Origin: Candidatus Tisiphia endosymbiont of Dascillus cervinus
Lineage (GTDB): Bacteria; Pseudomonadota; Alphaproteobacteria; Rickettsiales; Rickettsiaceae
DNA: 64,000 bases
Assembly: GCF_964026405.1 (NCBI RefSeq)
Contig: NZ_OZ032146.1
Location: forward strand, 992,001-1,056,000
Direction of reading: 5' to 3'
Shown here: positions 28,857 through 40,072 of the stretch, in pieces
Layout of the letters: each line of letters opens with the position of its first letter
Numbering within the stretch: the first letter of the stretch is position 1
The notes under the pieces: model-generated
What the model saw: the letters and a program-made list of their open reading frames with translations, nothing else
Databases searched by the model: none
What the model was told of the DNA's origin: nothing
Position numbers and translations under genes: made by a program

Positions 28857-31001
28857 ATGACAATAGAGGCAACAACAACGACAACAGAGGCAACAACACC
28901 GATAACAGATTTTAGTATATTTGCAGAAGGTGTTTACCTAAATTTTGATGACAAGGCAATGATATTGTCTAATATATTAAGTAATCAGAAGAGCTTAGAG
29001 GCATTTAGTTCATTTATACAAAGGAATGAACGTGTCTCAGGACTTAAGCTAGGAAAATGTAAGATTAATAGCGATAAAATTAAATTATTAATAAAGCCGA
29101 TAAATAATAGTAATATTACTATCCTTGATGAAAACTATAATGATCTAGGTGATGAAGGTGCAGCTGAAATAGCTAAACTCTTGAAACTTACTAATCTAAA
29201 CATAGGGAATAATAAAGTACATAATACAGGTGTAGATGAAATAGCTAAACTCACTAATCTTACTGAACTAAACATAAGCGATAATTTCTTAAACAATAAA
29301 TGGGAAGTTGAAATAGCTAAGCTTCCTAAGCTTAGTAAACTTAAGATTAAAAATAGCTACTTCAATTTTACAGTGATAGAAAAATTATCTAATTTGATTA
29401 ATTGTGAAATCTTATTTAAGGGAGAAGACACAGAGATCATTAAGTTTATGCAAAATGCAAACAACCCAAAAGTTAATCTTACGCATGAAAAAGTTAAAAA
29501 TATGATGTTTACACTGCATGATTATAACGTCAGATATGAAGAAGATTTGATAAAACATATAATAAACCATCCAGAAAAATACCCCTTTGCTATAAACTCA
29601 CGAGACTTAGAAGGACACTCATTATTACATTTTTATAATGACAAACCTAAGATACAGAAATTCCTTTTTCAACATGGTATTGTGCCAGAGCAAGAACCAC
29701 AAGACGGAATATTGCCCAGCTTAGTAAAGGATAGGCAATCTATTCATACAAAAGAAGTAGTAGATTTAACGAATTTTATTACAGATAAGTTAGTTGAAGA
29801 CTATAAAGGTACAAAAGAATCGTTACAAGAGATAGCAACGGCATATAATAATAAATTAAAAGACTCTACTAATTTCTTTAATACTACAGTTAAATTAGCA
29901 TTACTTAGCTTGACTGATGCATCTAAGCGGGACACAATGGGAAATGCATTAAAGAGTGGGCAAGCTGTACCAGATGATCAAAAATTTGTTCATACTATAA
30001 TGGATACAGCTAGTAAAGCACTAACAGCAGAATATTTAGTAAGGGGGTATTCTACAAATGAACTACGATATGATGATAATAAAGATCATACAGTTACTAT
30101 TCCTGAATCTTTGGGACTTGTTAAATCATTAATAGATACTATGGAAATTCCGGTTGCTGATAAACGGGAATTGCTGGTAACGTTAATGGTAAAATTCCCG
30201 AAATTAGTAAAAGATAAACTAAAAATAATACAAGAAAAGTTGGGAATAGATGTTCCGTTAAAAGTATTAGTAAATTCTAGCAATTGTCATAAATTCTTAG
30301 AAAGCAATCCTATTATACAAAAGACTCCTCAGATAATATCAGAACTATTTAAAGATATTAGTAATTTAGATATAGAAGAAACATGGAGAGAACAAAAAGA
30401 ATTTGCTTTAGCAGCAAGAATATACATGGCTGCTACAACTTATGACGACATGACTGCTTGCATTTTAGGAACATGGAGCCAGATTATTAATAGTGCAACT
30501 GAAATAAACCCAATATTTCTTGATAAGTTCAATAAATTGAAAGAAGAAGAGGCTAAAAAAGAAAAAGAAAGGACGTCTATTACAGAAAGCAATATTCAAG
30601 AATTTATTGCTGCATTAACTGAAGAATTAATAAAGTTTGTTGAAGAGAAAGCAGAATTAAAAGAGAGCCTTGCAGAACTGGGAGCAGCTATGATAGATGT
30701 TAAAGCACCACAGGATATTACCATAGCACAACAAAAGATTTTAGCACAAGTCAACCAATTTATAGAAAAGATCAAAGATTACTTATTTAATTATAATAGT
30801 ACAATGCCAAAATTTGAGGAATATGAGATTATAATCGCTGAGTTAGCAGAAAATAAAGTTCTGCAACAGTTTGTGACAGACTACTATGGATTGCAACAGC
30901 AAGTAGGACAACTAGAGTATGATATATATAATCATCCACTATCTGAAACAGGTGAACAAGATGTTGGAATAACTGGGGATACCGAAAGTTTAGGGTATTG
31001 A
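28857..31001 (+). CDS. Large leucine-rich-repeat protein, possible effector
   Basis: 714 residues. A Thr-rich start (TTTTTEATT) is followed by LRR units of the RI type at about 75-200 (LTNLNIGNNKVHNTGVDEIAKLTNLTEL and relatives). A segment near 250-285 resembles one ankyrin repeat (NSRDLEGHSLLHFYND...FLFQHG). The rest is long, mostly helical and charged, with a Lys/Glu-rich stretch near 560-600. There is no signal peptide or membrane segment. Such eukaryote-like repeat proteins in intracellular bacteria are often secreted effectors; here that is inference. It is intact among damaged neighbours. Confidence 0.7.
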   Translation: MTIEATTTTTEATTPITDFSIFAEGVYLNFDDKAMILSNILSNQKSLEAFSSFIQRNERVSGLKLGKCKINSDKIKLLIKPINNSNITILDENYNDLGDEGAAEIAKLLKLTNLNIGNNKVHNTGVDEIAKLTNLTELNISDNFLNNKWEVEIAKLPKLSKLKIKNSYFNFTVIEKLSNLINCEILFKGEDTEIIKFMQNANNPKVNLTHEKVKNMMFTLHDYNVRYEEDLIKHIINHPEKYPFAINSRDLEGHSLLHFYNDKPKIQKFLFQHGIVPEQEPQDGILPSLVKDRQSIHTKEVVDLTNFITDKLVEDYKGTKESLQEIATAYNNKLKDSTNFFNTTVKLALLSLTDASKRDTMGNALKSGQAVPDDQKFVHTIMDTASKALTAEYLVRGYSTNELRYDDNKDHTVTIPESLGLVKSLIDTMEIPVADKRELLVTLMVKFPKLVKDKLKIIQEKLGIDVPLKVLVNSSNCHKFLESNPIIQKTPQIISELFKDISNLDIEETWREQKEFALAARIYMAATTYDDMTACILGTWSQIINSATEINPIFLDKFNKLKEEEAKKEKERTSITESNIQEFIAALTEELIKFVEEKAELKESLAELGAAMIDVKAPQDITIAQQKILAQVNQFIEKIKDYLFNYNSTMPKFEEYEIIIAELAENKVLQQFVTDYYGLQQQVGQLEYDIYNHPLSETGEQDVGITGDTESLGY

Positions 31002-31234
31002 ACTTTGATTTTAATTTGCTGGCAAATTAGTTCTTTGGATTTTAATGAGTTATCAGCTTCAATTTCTGCAGATTTTCTTTTACGCTGTAAGTCATAGAGA
31101 ATATGGCTTACAGCATGGATGTTAGAGCTGTCTACTGTAAGCCATCAATAATAAACTTATTTTTTTAATCAATATCCGTTAAATTGAAACTATAAAGTTC
31201 ATTAGTAAATTTAGTTTTATTAGATAATTATCTT
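31002..31234. other. Spacer with possible gene remnant
   Basis: A minus-strand frame at about 31010-31130 reads SSNIHAVSHILYDLQRKRK without a start or end, and I do not recognise it. It may be left over from a lost gene. The rest is A+T-rich spacer upstream of the toxin-antitoxin pair. Confidence 0.35.
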
Positions 31235-31265
31235 GATAACTGTAACGTTATATGTTATAGTTATC
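31235..31265 (+). promoter_or_regulatory. Operator-like palindrome before higBA
   Basis: gataactgtaac and gttatagttatc are inverted copies with one mismatch, separated by 7 bases and ending 22 bp before the higB start. HigA-type antitoxins usually bind such palindromes to repress their own operon, which is the inferred role here. Confidence 0.55.
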
Positions 31266-31287
31266 ATAAGGTAATATTGTTTAGGAT

Positions 31288-31566
31288 ATGATCAAAACTT
31301 TTAGCCATAAAGGTCTAAACAATTTCTTTAATAATGGCGATACTACAAAAATACAGAGCGATCATATAAAAAAACTCAGGCTGTTACTGGCTAACTTAAA
31401 TGCTGCAACTAAGGTAGAAAACATGAATTTACCAGGGCTTGGACTGCACAAGCTGCAAGGTCATATGAAAGACTTTTGGTCAGTTAAAATTAATGGCAAC
31501 TGGCGTCTGATATTTCGTTTTAATAATGGAGATGCCTATGACGTTGATTATTTAGATTATCATTAA
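31288..31566 (+). CDS. higB: HigB-type toxin (RelE superfamily mRNA interferase)
   Basis: 92 residues, the usual size. Family features are the start MIKTFSHKGLNNFFNNGD, the central LPGLGLHKLQGHMKDFWSVKINGNWRLIFRF, and the C-terminal DVDYLDYH. By family it cleaves mRNA on the ribosome. The toxin gene precedes the antitoxin gene by 12 bp, the order typical of higBA. An operator-like palindrome lies upstream. The intact frame suggests that it may help hold the decaying element in the chromosome. Confidence 0.88.
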   Translation: MIKTFSHKGLNNFFNNGDTTKIQSDHIKKLRLLLANLNAATKVENMNLPGLGLHKLQGHMKDFWSVKINGNWRLIFRFNNGDAYDVDYLDYH

Positions 31567-31578
31567 AGCAAGGTTATT

Positions 31579-31869
31579 ATGTTCAATCCCCCACACCCAG
31601 GTAGTATATTAAAAGAATTATATTTAGAGCCTTTAAATTTAACTGTCACTGAAGCATCTCTATCGCTTGGAGTTACCCGTAAAACTTTATCATTTCTGAT
31701 CAACGAAAAATCTAACATTAGTTCTTCTATGGCTATTCGTTTATCTGCAGCATTTCCAAACACAAACCCTGAATACTGGCTTAATCTTCAACAGCAGTAT
31801 GATATCTGGAATGCCAAAAAAAATATTGATGTTTCCCATGTTAAAATATTACTTCATATGTCTGCTTAA
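31579..31869 (+). CDS. higA: HigA-type antitoxin (XRE/VapI family)
   Basis: 96 residues. PPHPGSILKELYLEPLNLTVTEASLSLGV introduces the helix-turn-helix (about 25-65), with VTRKTLSFLINEKSNIS as the recognition region. The ending PEYWLNLQQQYDIWNAKK is a hallmark of the family. It neutralises HigB and represses the operon. Start ATG 31579 lies 12 bp after higB, after aaggttatt. It is intact. Confidence 0.9.
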   Translation: MFNPPHPGSILKELYLEPLNLTVTEASLSLGVTRKTLSFLINEKSNISSSMAIRLSAAFPNTNPEYWLNLQQQYDIWNAKKNIDVSHVKILLHMSA

Positions 31870-31889
31870 ATTAGATTTATAATTTTCTC

Positions 31890-34800
31890 CTACCAATTCA
31901 AGCTATGGCAGTCATGGAAACCACATAAAGCTGGCTGTAGATAGAATAAATTCCTACCCGGGATGTGTCTTTGAAGGGATTTTTTAAGCAATTCTTCTGC
32001 CTTATCCAACTCGCCATTTTTGATTAAAGTAAGCATTGTGCCAAAATCAATGATGTCACTACCTGTCGTTCCTGCTAACGCTTTAAGCAGATTATTATAA
32101 CTATCATACTCATTAAAGAAAAAATCCCCAAATAATCCAAGACCACCGCCCTGTAATAAAGATGCCATAAATACTCCTTCTTCATCTGGTGCAATCCATT
32201 CTTTTCCGTCAAATAACCTTTTAGCATTGATCGATAAGTAACCAAGCCCTATAGAACCCGGTAATAATTGAAACAACATTTTAATAGTAGTTGGGTTTCT
32301 CATTGATTTAGCAATATCCTTCCATGTTGCTAAATCCAATAAATTGCCACTACCTACTTGTTGATGAAGTGGTATCTGATCGATGGTTACTGATTTTAAC
32401 GGTCTAGTAATGTAAGTATAGGCAAAAGTTTTGAATTGCATTATACACTGAATTACCGCGGCAAGCTGGCGAACCTGCTTTAACACCTAAATTGCCGAGT
32501 AACACGGCATTTCTTTCGGCAGTATGCGGAGTGGCAATAGCTGTATCGACCCGGTCAAGTAAATATCTTCGTAAATTATTGGTCAAATCCTGCTTAAGTC
32601 TAGTTCTATTGAGATCACTGACTATACTATTACTATTTTGTTGTAAATACTGGTCTAGCAAATGATCAGGTAGTAATGTCATATCAGGTATTAAATATGG
32701 TTTATTCTCTATTTGTTGTACTAAATGCTGATAAAGATGCCAATTACTTTCATTAATGCCATATCTATTAAGCAAAGTTTGTAAGTTATGATATAGTAAG
32801 TTAAAGGGCTTATTGACTTGTAATGCTAAATTATGCGATAACAAATTACCAACTGTAGATTTCCAAGTATTATCCCACCATTCCATAAAGTTTAGTTTAA
32901 AAAATGCATTGGTAAGTTTAAATATGCTACCAGATACTGGGTATTCTCCTGCAAAACGAGAATGACTGTGACTAAGCAGTGAATCTACAGCGATACCAAG
33001 CAACCTGCCAATTTCCTTTTTCTTTTCACCATTAAAGCCTGTAGCCGCCACTTGCAATATATTCGTATAAGATTGCATTAGTGGTATGCCATTATTCTGT
33101 AACTCACTGATAAAACTTATCATATCAGGTATTGAAGAAAGTACCACTTTGCCAAGATTTGCCATACAGTTCCAAGCACGATAAGCCCCAAGGATACGGT
33201 CAACTGATGGTATTTGTGGTTTAACTCCTAGCATTAGGTCTAATTGATTGACAAAACTGTTTGGGTTACTAAGTACTGCTAATTGCTTTAAAATAGCTGG
33301 GTCTTTAATTGCTGACTCTTGTAGCTCCTTGGTAAAAGTACCTTTAATTGATTGTAGCATTAACTCAGGATTACAACCCATACTCTCCATCACCCCAATA
33401 CTCCGACCTAGTATATTAAGGTTACTAACTATCGAATCAGCAATGAAGGATCGACTTTTAATTAAAGGGCTAATGAGCTTGTCAACAAGGTTATTTTGTA
33501 CGTAATTACCAAACTCCTTCTGATATGTTAACCAAGCTTCTGCCGATTTAAAATGTAGTTTCCTACTAGCTGACACCACATCAGCTACGTTACTTCCTCT
33601 AACGTAAGTAAATGCTATATTTAAATATTGGTCAGTATCTTTTAAATGAATACTACTAGCAAGATTATTAAATATTGCCTTATAATCTATTTTATCATTT
33701 AGTTTAGCAATTTTTTGGTGATCAAGTAGCGGATAGATAAAATTCAACCATGCCTCATAACCAGCTTCTCGGAGTTTAAGACTATTATGCTGTTGTTTAG
33801 TAATATAACCCTCTAGCGGGATTATATAACCACCTGCTAGATTAGCTCTATTGATGGCGATTGTTTGCCATTTATTGATTATTTGAGCAACTATCATTGC
33901 CCTCCTACTCCCAGTCGGCTTTTTATTAGGATGGCTGATATTCCATAATTCCTGTATTACGTCCTTTTCATAAGCAATATCGCCGTACTCGTGTAGTACA
34001 CCAGCTTTCTCTAAATCTCTTGTAAGACCAAATAACAGCTCTTTAGCAATAGTTTGTTGCCGTAAATCAACTTGCCGTAAATATTCTTTTATCGCAGCAA
34101 CCTTATTGGGATGATTTCTAACAAATCTCTCTATGGTAGCCATTTTGATTAAATTCAGGGCATTATTTCTTTTTTTTACAAAGTACTCCTTCTTAAAATC
34201 ATCAATGAACATATCTATTTTTTTGTCTCTCTCTAACAAATCTAATCTTTTCTGTCCGACAAACTCTTTATGGATAGTTTTTAGCTCATCCACTAGCTGT
34301 GGATTGATGAGACTTAGAGTTTTAAATAATTCCTCTAGTTCTGAAGGGTTAGCCCCTTGCTTAATCTTACGTAAGATTTCTTCGGTTCGTTGGTAAATAA
34401 CATCTTGCTTGTTGCTTTCTGCTTGATAACTAACCTTTTGTTGTTCAGGTAAATTGGCTATTTCAGTTTCTAAAGAAGCTAGATGTTCTTGTAGATTGGG
34501 GGTGGCATTGTTATTATCAAATTTCTCATCATCACCATGGTAAAAAGATTCAGCTTCTTGTGGATTATCAAGATTGATATGTTTGCCTTCCTCTAACTGC
34601 TTTCTTGCTATATATAACTCTTCAGGTGATAAATCATAGCCTTTAGTTTCCCATTGCTGACGTCGTAAATTATTGATAATTTGCTGATCTAATTGTTTTA
34701 CTGCTATCAAATATTCCTGAAACTCCGGGTTATTAATATGCTCCTGATGTAATTGCTGTAATTTGCCTTCTTCCTCTAGTAAAATATCCAAGAACCATTT

Positions 34801-35883
34801 TGGTATTGCTTCAGTCTTGCCATTAGTACCAAACTGATCATGCATATGTTGTTGTAATTCTGCTATTTGCCTTTGCTGGGCAGAATATGAGGGAAATTGT
34901 TGCTCGGCTGCCGTAATTAATTGTAACTTCTTTGCTTGTAACTCAGCTAACCTTGATAAAGAACTGTTTCCAATATTAGCATCGGTACTTGTTGGTACTT
35001 GACTATCAACTTGCTCAGTTTCTATTATATTCTCCTGAGGAGATGATTCTTTTAGTACAGTGTCAATATTATCTTTCAACTGACTATCAACTATCGGATG
35101 TAAGGTCTCAATTTCAGGGCGTAGCTTATTCGAATATAAATACAATCTGTCTCGCAAATATTTAGCTGAATAACCAAGACCATGCAATGTTGCACCAAAT
35201 AAACCGCTTTCTATAATATTAATCAAACTGTTCGAGCAGTCATAAGGTCTTTGTTCAGTATGTCGCTCATTATAAAGAAATGGTTCGATAGCTGCCTGAC
35301 CTACAGCACCACCAACCAAACCCTTAGCTAATGTTGTTGGAAGTTTGCCATATTTTAGGCTAGCCGCCGCCCACATTGCTGGTTTACCAATAGGAACGAA
35401 GCTAGCAGCAATGTTAATTAGTGATAAATTACCAAATACTATCTCAGCTCCAAATTTGCCAATAGCTTCAACTAATCCGCCTTTACCCGCAGCAATAATA
35501 TATTCATTAATTTCTCGCTGCTTTTTCCTCTCTAAAATATCTTCTACTTGTGTTTCGGTAAAATTAGGGTCATACTTTAAACCTGATTCAGCATATTTTT
35601 GCTCAAACTCTTTCTTGGTTAATTTATTATTGTAAGTTTTAAAATATTCAACAATATCCTGCAGTTCAGGATCAATAACATATTGTGGGTCAAAAGCTTG
35701 CCATAAAGTTGATAGGCTTGGACTATCGGCATAAGCTTGCTTAGCTGATGCCCACCAAACATCTAATTTACTACTACCTAATAAATCAACGATACTATTA
35801 GTTCTAAAACTCGGTATTAAGATAGAATAGTAAAGTGATTGGTCATTTGAGTAATTATTTAAGCTGTCATTATTTTTCATCAT
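31890..35883 (-). pseudogene. Very large internal virion (ejection) protein, frameshifted near its C-terminus
   Basis: The first frame gives 1,159 residues from ATG 35883, and the last about 190 residues lie in another frame to 31890. The two overlap at about 32404-32486. GVKAGS in the first frame and VIQCIMQFKTFAYTYITRPL in the second together look like one continuous protein of about 1,340 residues. The N-terminal part has hydrophobic stretches (about 150-230). The middle is Gln/Glu-rich and helical. Its place at the end of a T7-like virion operon and its size match the internal core protein that is ejected with the DNA. The exact homologue is not established. Confidence 0.7.
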
Positions 35884-35884
35884 A

Positions 35885-37998
35885 CTAATCTATTGTATAT
35901 GATTCAGAGATACCTTGTAATATTCTTTGCTTCTGTTGTTCTAAAGCTTGAGGGTTATTTAACTCTAGCAAATCAAATTTTAATATTTTACCATCCTTTG
36001 CTACAACCGGCAAATACCGACCATCTTTGGTAGGGAAAGTATAATAGACACTCTTTTTGTCAGATGTTAGTTGCCATTTACCTTGTTGTAAAGATTCGCG
36101 TACTTTTGCAGCGGCAGTATATTGTCCTGTTGGGTCATTAACATTACCCTCAGCTACGATAGTCCCATAATCACAAGCTATACTACCATTAATAATAGCA
36201 AGTTGTATCTCTACTAAACTAGCCTCTATGTTATCAGCATTCAAATCATGAATCATACGTTGTACCACCACTTGACGGGGTATTTGCATATTATTAATTC
36301 GCATATCGACCTCACTAATCAATTTGATTGTTGCTTTTCTTACTGCTTTGTCAATATCTAAATCTTCAGTATGTTGGTAATATTTAGCTAAATATTTTAT
36401 GCCTTGTCGTATTTGATTAATCTCTGTCTCATTTTGTATATTACTTCTTACTAGATCGCTACTCCATTGTTTGAATATACCATTTTCGTTCATTTCTTTG
36501 TTAAATTCTGTAATTTCATGATTGGTAAATAAAGGCTGACTTTTTAATGATAGCTCGTTAGCTAATACTATCATCTGTATAAAGGCTGAAGCAGTCTTAC
36601 GGTCGTAAAGTCTATTTTCAGCATACAGACGAGTTAATAACCCTAAATCCCCCTTATCCCTTAAGATTTCTTCCAGTATCTCCAAACCATATTGATTACT
36701 ACCCCCTTCATCATCTCGCAGACTAATTATACTGTCAGTGGTTTGTTGAATTTGGTTAACATCTTTAGTCTCAATTTTTTTTAAATACTCATCACGTTCT
36801 TTGTTCATTAAATATCTCTGATCGTAACTAGGGATGCCTTTTTGCTGTTGCAATTGTTTCCTAAGCAATAAACGTTGTAACAATGGTATGTCTCTTTGGG
36901 TATTTCACCGTTTTCTTCAGCCAGCCTAGCCGGGTCTGTTTGAGCCAATTTAAGTTGTTTATTAAACTGCTCAGCTAAAATATGATATAGTTTCTCTTTT
37001 TTGTCATAATCAACATCTCCGCCTTTTGGGGCAATTTGTTGTAATATTTCCTGACATTGGTTGAATGGTAAGTGTTTTATTTGTTGTGAGATAACAAAAG
37101 CCTGCTTATACAAAGCTTCTTGGCTTCTAAATTGCAGTAATCGTGGATCACCAGCATTAAAGCTGGCTTGCAGTAGGTTTTCAATGCCCTTAACACGCTC
37201 TCCAGTATTTAGGATACTGTGCAAATCGGCATTGATAAGCGAACTAAATTGATGTTGTCTCAGTAATTGCTGATGATGCAGTAGATTATTTGCTTGATGC
37301 TCTAGCTTAACCCTTTGTTCAAGCGATAAATCTTCCTTCCATTCAGCCTTGATATTGGGATTTAATATAGCATCCGGCGAATGTTTTAAAGTACCTAGTG
37401 CCGCAGCAAATGCCAAAGATTGTCTAGCATTAATCAGCATTTGTTCTTTTTCTTGGGGCAGTAACGATAAAGAGCTAATAGCTACTATGCTATCTTGTAA
37501 ATTACTACTATAAAACTCAGGATTATCATAAGTAGCAATCTTAAACTTTTCGATAGCTTCAATTGCTAAATGGTGACGTTTACCATCAATTAGCTTGCCT
37601 TCTGTATGGCTTATATGCCCAGCTAAAGATATTTTATATTCATTAATCTTAGCTTGTAACATACGCTTGGTCAGTGGGTTCTTAGCTCGTTGCAGATAAT
37701 CTACAGCCCGCTGATCATACTTGCCTAAAAAATAGTCGCTGAACGGTTTGTTGTTTTCTGAGAAATCTGGATGCAGTTCATCAAATTGCGTCAAGCAACT
37801 AAAACCACCAGTTTTGTTATCGCTAGCTACTTCAATATTGCTCTGTGATTGATGCAAGTGGTTAGTGGTATCTTTAATAAAGTCTGCCCATAAATTCGGC
37901 ATTTCTACGCTAGCATCTTTCTCAAGCTTGCGTATCAAATAGCCTTTAGCTTCTTCATTAATTTTCTGACTTATCCCTGCTATAACTTGCCATTTCAT
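35885..37998 (-). pseudogene. Internal virion protein, split by a frameshift
   Basis: The first frame (ATG 37998, 396 codons) and second frame (ending 35885) overlap at 36808-36883. Reading shifts by -1 near 36890, where EIPK would continue as RDIPLLQRLLLRKQ. Joined, they give about 700 residues, mostly helical and Gln-rich, ending LQGISESYTID. The second part alone would need a TTG start with no ribosome-binding site. By position, between the 190-residue protein and the giant ejection protein, it corresponds to the second T7-type internal virion protein; no motif proves this. Confidence 0.65.
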
Positions 37999-38012
37999 CT
38001 TTGTTTATCACT

Positions 38013-38585
38013 TCACTTTTTCTTTTCTATTATTCCTTCATTAATTCTTGATATCTTAGCAAGGTCAGATATACCGCCTGAAATTGTACCAAGATTCTGC
38101 CAAGGTGAGGCTGACTTGATCGAACTAATATTACGGTTAATTGCTTCCTTATTTAAGTCAATCATTGCTGTATTTAAGTTTGATCTCGGTCGTTGGTGAA
38201 AATGTTCAGCTTCTACGCTTCTTGCCTTCATCTCATCCATATAAGCCATATGTCGTAGTAATAAGCCAGCTGAATCAGTGCCAGTTATACCAATACCAGT
38301 TTTCAGGATATTATAGCCCAACTGTTGGCGATTATATAACTGCTCTTGTCTCAGCATATCAACATGATAACTTGATATTGCCCCATATTCCGCAGTTCTT
38401 TCCATTAGTTGTTGACGGTCAAACCTGACATTTTCCTGTTGTTGTCTCAATAAATGCTGCTGTTCATATAAAGACTGCTTGGTTTTCTCTTTATTACTTC
38501 TTAGTTGGGCGTAAGTGTTAAATAAAGATGCTCCTGTAGCAAATATACTTGCTCCACTCGAGAAAAAATTTAAAAAATCAAACAT
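38013..38585 (-). CDS. Internal virion protein, small (T7 gp14-like by position)
   Basis: 190 residues. A hydrophobic, Gly/Ser/Ala-rich start (FFSSGASIFATGASLFNTYAQLRS) precedes a Gln-rich helix (YEQQHLLRQQQENVRFDRQQLMER) and a second hydrophobic patch (GITGTDSAGLLLRHMAYMDE). This layout fits the first internal core protein of T7-like phages, which inserts into the outer membrane on ejection. It lies 14 bp before the next virion gene on the same strand. The assignment rests on layout and context only. The frame is intact. Confidence 0.6.
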   Translation of the reverse strand: MFDFLNFFSSGASIFATGASLFNTYAQLRSNKEKTKQSLYEQQHLLRQQQENVRFDRQQLMERTAEYGAISSYHVDMLRQEQLYNRQQLGYNILKTGIGITGTDSAGLLLRHMAYMDEMKARSVEAEHFHQRPRSNLNTAMIDLNKEAINRNISSIKSASPWQNLGTISGGISDLAKISRINEGIIEKKK

Positions 38586-38697
38586 AGTTTTTTCTTTTTT
38601 ATTACTTACTAAATTATTTTATCACTAATTATTCTGTCACTAAGTTATTTTATCGTTTTTTTATCATTACCTAGAATTTTACTTTTTAGCATTTAAT

Positions 38698-38734
38698 TTG
38701 TTTGAGCTAGCTGAAAAATATGTTACACTATAAT
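38698..38734 (+). promoter_or_regulatory. Candidate promoter of small RNA
   Basis: A perfect -10 box TATAAT lies at 38729-38734. Upstream are ttgttt (38698) and ttgagc (38702), at longer than ideal spacing (25 and 21 bp). It precedes a region that ends in a good hairpin and has no coding frame. Confidence 0.4.
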
Positions 38735-38741
38735 TAGTATT

Positions 38742-38892
38742 AGTTGTGTAATGTGCTGAAAAATCTGCTTTTGGCAGTCGATTCTTTCGGGGAATTAGGG
38801 CATTATACGATTGGTACTTGTCTGCAAGGATGACATGGACTGAGGAACTCGGTCGGAGACCCCTGTGTTAGTTAGGGGTCTCTCGCTTTAAT
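38742..38892 (+). ncRNA. Candidate small RNA of about 150 nt
   Basis: Inside the 480-bp non-coding gap between virion genes lies a stretch that is visibly richer in G+C than its surroundings (ttcggggaattagggcatta, ggactgaggaactcggtcgg). It follows a TATAAT box and ends in a 9-bp hairpin. No reading frame crosses it. It runs antisense to the surrounding virion genes. It does not match a tRNA, tmRNA, 4.5S or 6S RNA that I can recognise. A phage-encoded regulatory or packaging RNA is possible, as is the leader of a lost gene. Confidence 0.45.
38856..38892 (+). terminator. Hairpin terminator of candidate small RNA
   Basis: Stem gagacccct / aggggtctc (9 bp, perfect) with a 9-base loop, then tcgctttaat. 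The T run is weak. Confidence 0.6.
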
Positions 38893-39064
38893 ATCATTTC
38901 ATCCATTATAGTTTAAATAGGGGAGATGCCTACAAGAGGATAAAAGTATAGTAAAATCAGCAAAAAGTTATAATCTCTCTAGTTTATTTCAGGCAGTTTG
39001 TGTACTCTTGACTGATGTCGCCATATTGTTTGGTTAAACTATACGTAATAAGCAATGAGCTTAA

Positions 39065-39907
39065 TTATAGCTCTTCTAGGTAAAACTCTCCATTAGGTTC
39101 ACCTAATAAATCCACTAACCCTGGTATATGCAGCTTACCACAAACTAGAGCAATTTGTACAACTTCCCCATCGGGATGATCTTGTGTAATAATTTTACCT
39201 AGTAGCTCACACCATTTCTGATTTCTGTTAATAACCATTGAGTTATATTCGTCACTATCTTTGTTGAGCCAAAACTCTTTTTCTTCATTACGTAGCTTTT
39301 CAATATCGTTACGTGTTGCTTTAACTGCTAAGTATTCTTCTAATTCTGGTCTAACTTTTCCACAGTTTTGCTTTAACAATTCCTGCACCTTCTCTAAAAT
39401 TTTTAAAAATATTTTGAATGTCCTTGGGTCAGAGTCCTCCAATGGTATCGTATCTTCAACATCTAAATCTACAATGGTCTTGCTTTGTGTCCTAAATAGT
39501 TTATCAATTTTAGGATGAATAGTATTATACCAATAGTCAAAATTCTCGACTATTTGATATATAGCTGAAAATGATAAACTAGATGCAGATGGAGTACTTG
39601 CAACATAAAAAATATTTGCACAATATTCATTTACTATTTTTTGTACAAGAGCTTGTTTTTCTTCATCTAACTGTTCATACCATGTATCTTCATCATTTCT
39701 AACACACTCCTCCTTATGGCTAAATGGCTCTACCCCAATAATACCATGCTCCCCCTCTTGAAGTAATATATTAGCTTCTTTTAGCCAATCCATATACTCT
39801 TTAGGACATTTATCATATTCCATACGGTGATCAAAACCAAAAATTGTAAGATGTACATTATTACAAGATAGGTTTACAGAAATTGGAGGACTAAGTTTAT
39901 CTTTCAT
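39065..39907 (-). CDS. Unrecognised soluble protein inserted in virion module
   Basis: 280 residues, acidic, without signal or membrane segment. The start LTIFGFDHRMEY and the end QIALVCGKLHIPGLVDLL loosely recall the conserved ends of TraB/TIKI-type proteins (a metal-binding fold with GxxH near both ends), with ILLQEGEHGIIGVEPF between. I rate that only as a hint. The module between them is helical and Lys/Glu-rich. It is flanked by non-coding spacers of 165 bp and about 480 bp, unlike the tightly packed virion genes, so it is probably cargo. The frame is intact. Confidence 0.5.
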   Translation of the reverse strand: MKDKLSPPISVNLSCNNVHLTIFGFDHRMEYDKCPKEYMDWLKEANILLQEGEHGIIGVEPFSHKEECVRNDEDTWYEQLDEEKQALVQKIVNEYCANIFYVASTPSASSLSFSAIYQIVENFDYWYNTIHPKIDKLFRTQSKTIVDLDVEDTIPLEDSDPRTFKIFLKILEKVQELLKQNCGKVRPELEEYLAVKATRNDIEKLRNEEKEFWLNKDSDEYNSMVINRNQKWCELLGKIITQDHPDGEVVQIALVCGKLHIPGLVDLLGEPNGEFYLEEL

Positions 39908-40072
39908 AAGATTCCTTTTTATAAATTACCACAATTCTTGACTTTAATTAGTTATTTTTTTTAGCAATTCTTTAATCTAACAAGCAAGTTATAACCAACA
40001 CTTAAAATAATTTGGAAGCGTACAATAAGGCAAACTTTGTTCGAATGCAAAACCTTTCACCATTTTCCTTTC

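Noticed and set aside
36808-36890. Programmed -1 frameshift in the internal virion gene
   Set aside because: No convincing slippery heptamer with downstream structure. Neighbouring genes show ordinary decay indels, so plain mutation is simpler.
38742-38892. tmRNA, 6S or SRP RNA
   Set aside because: No tRNA-like ends, tag frame or known conserved loops could be found; left as an unclassified candidate.
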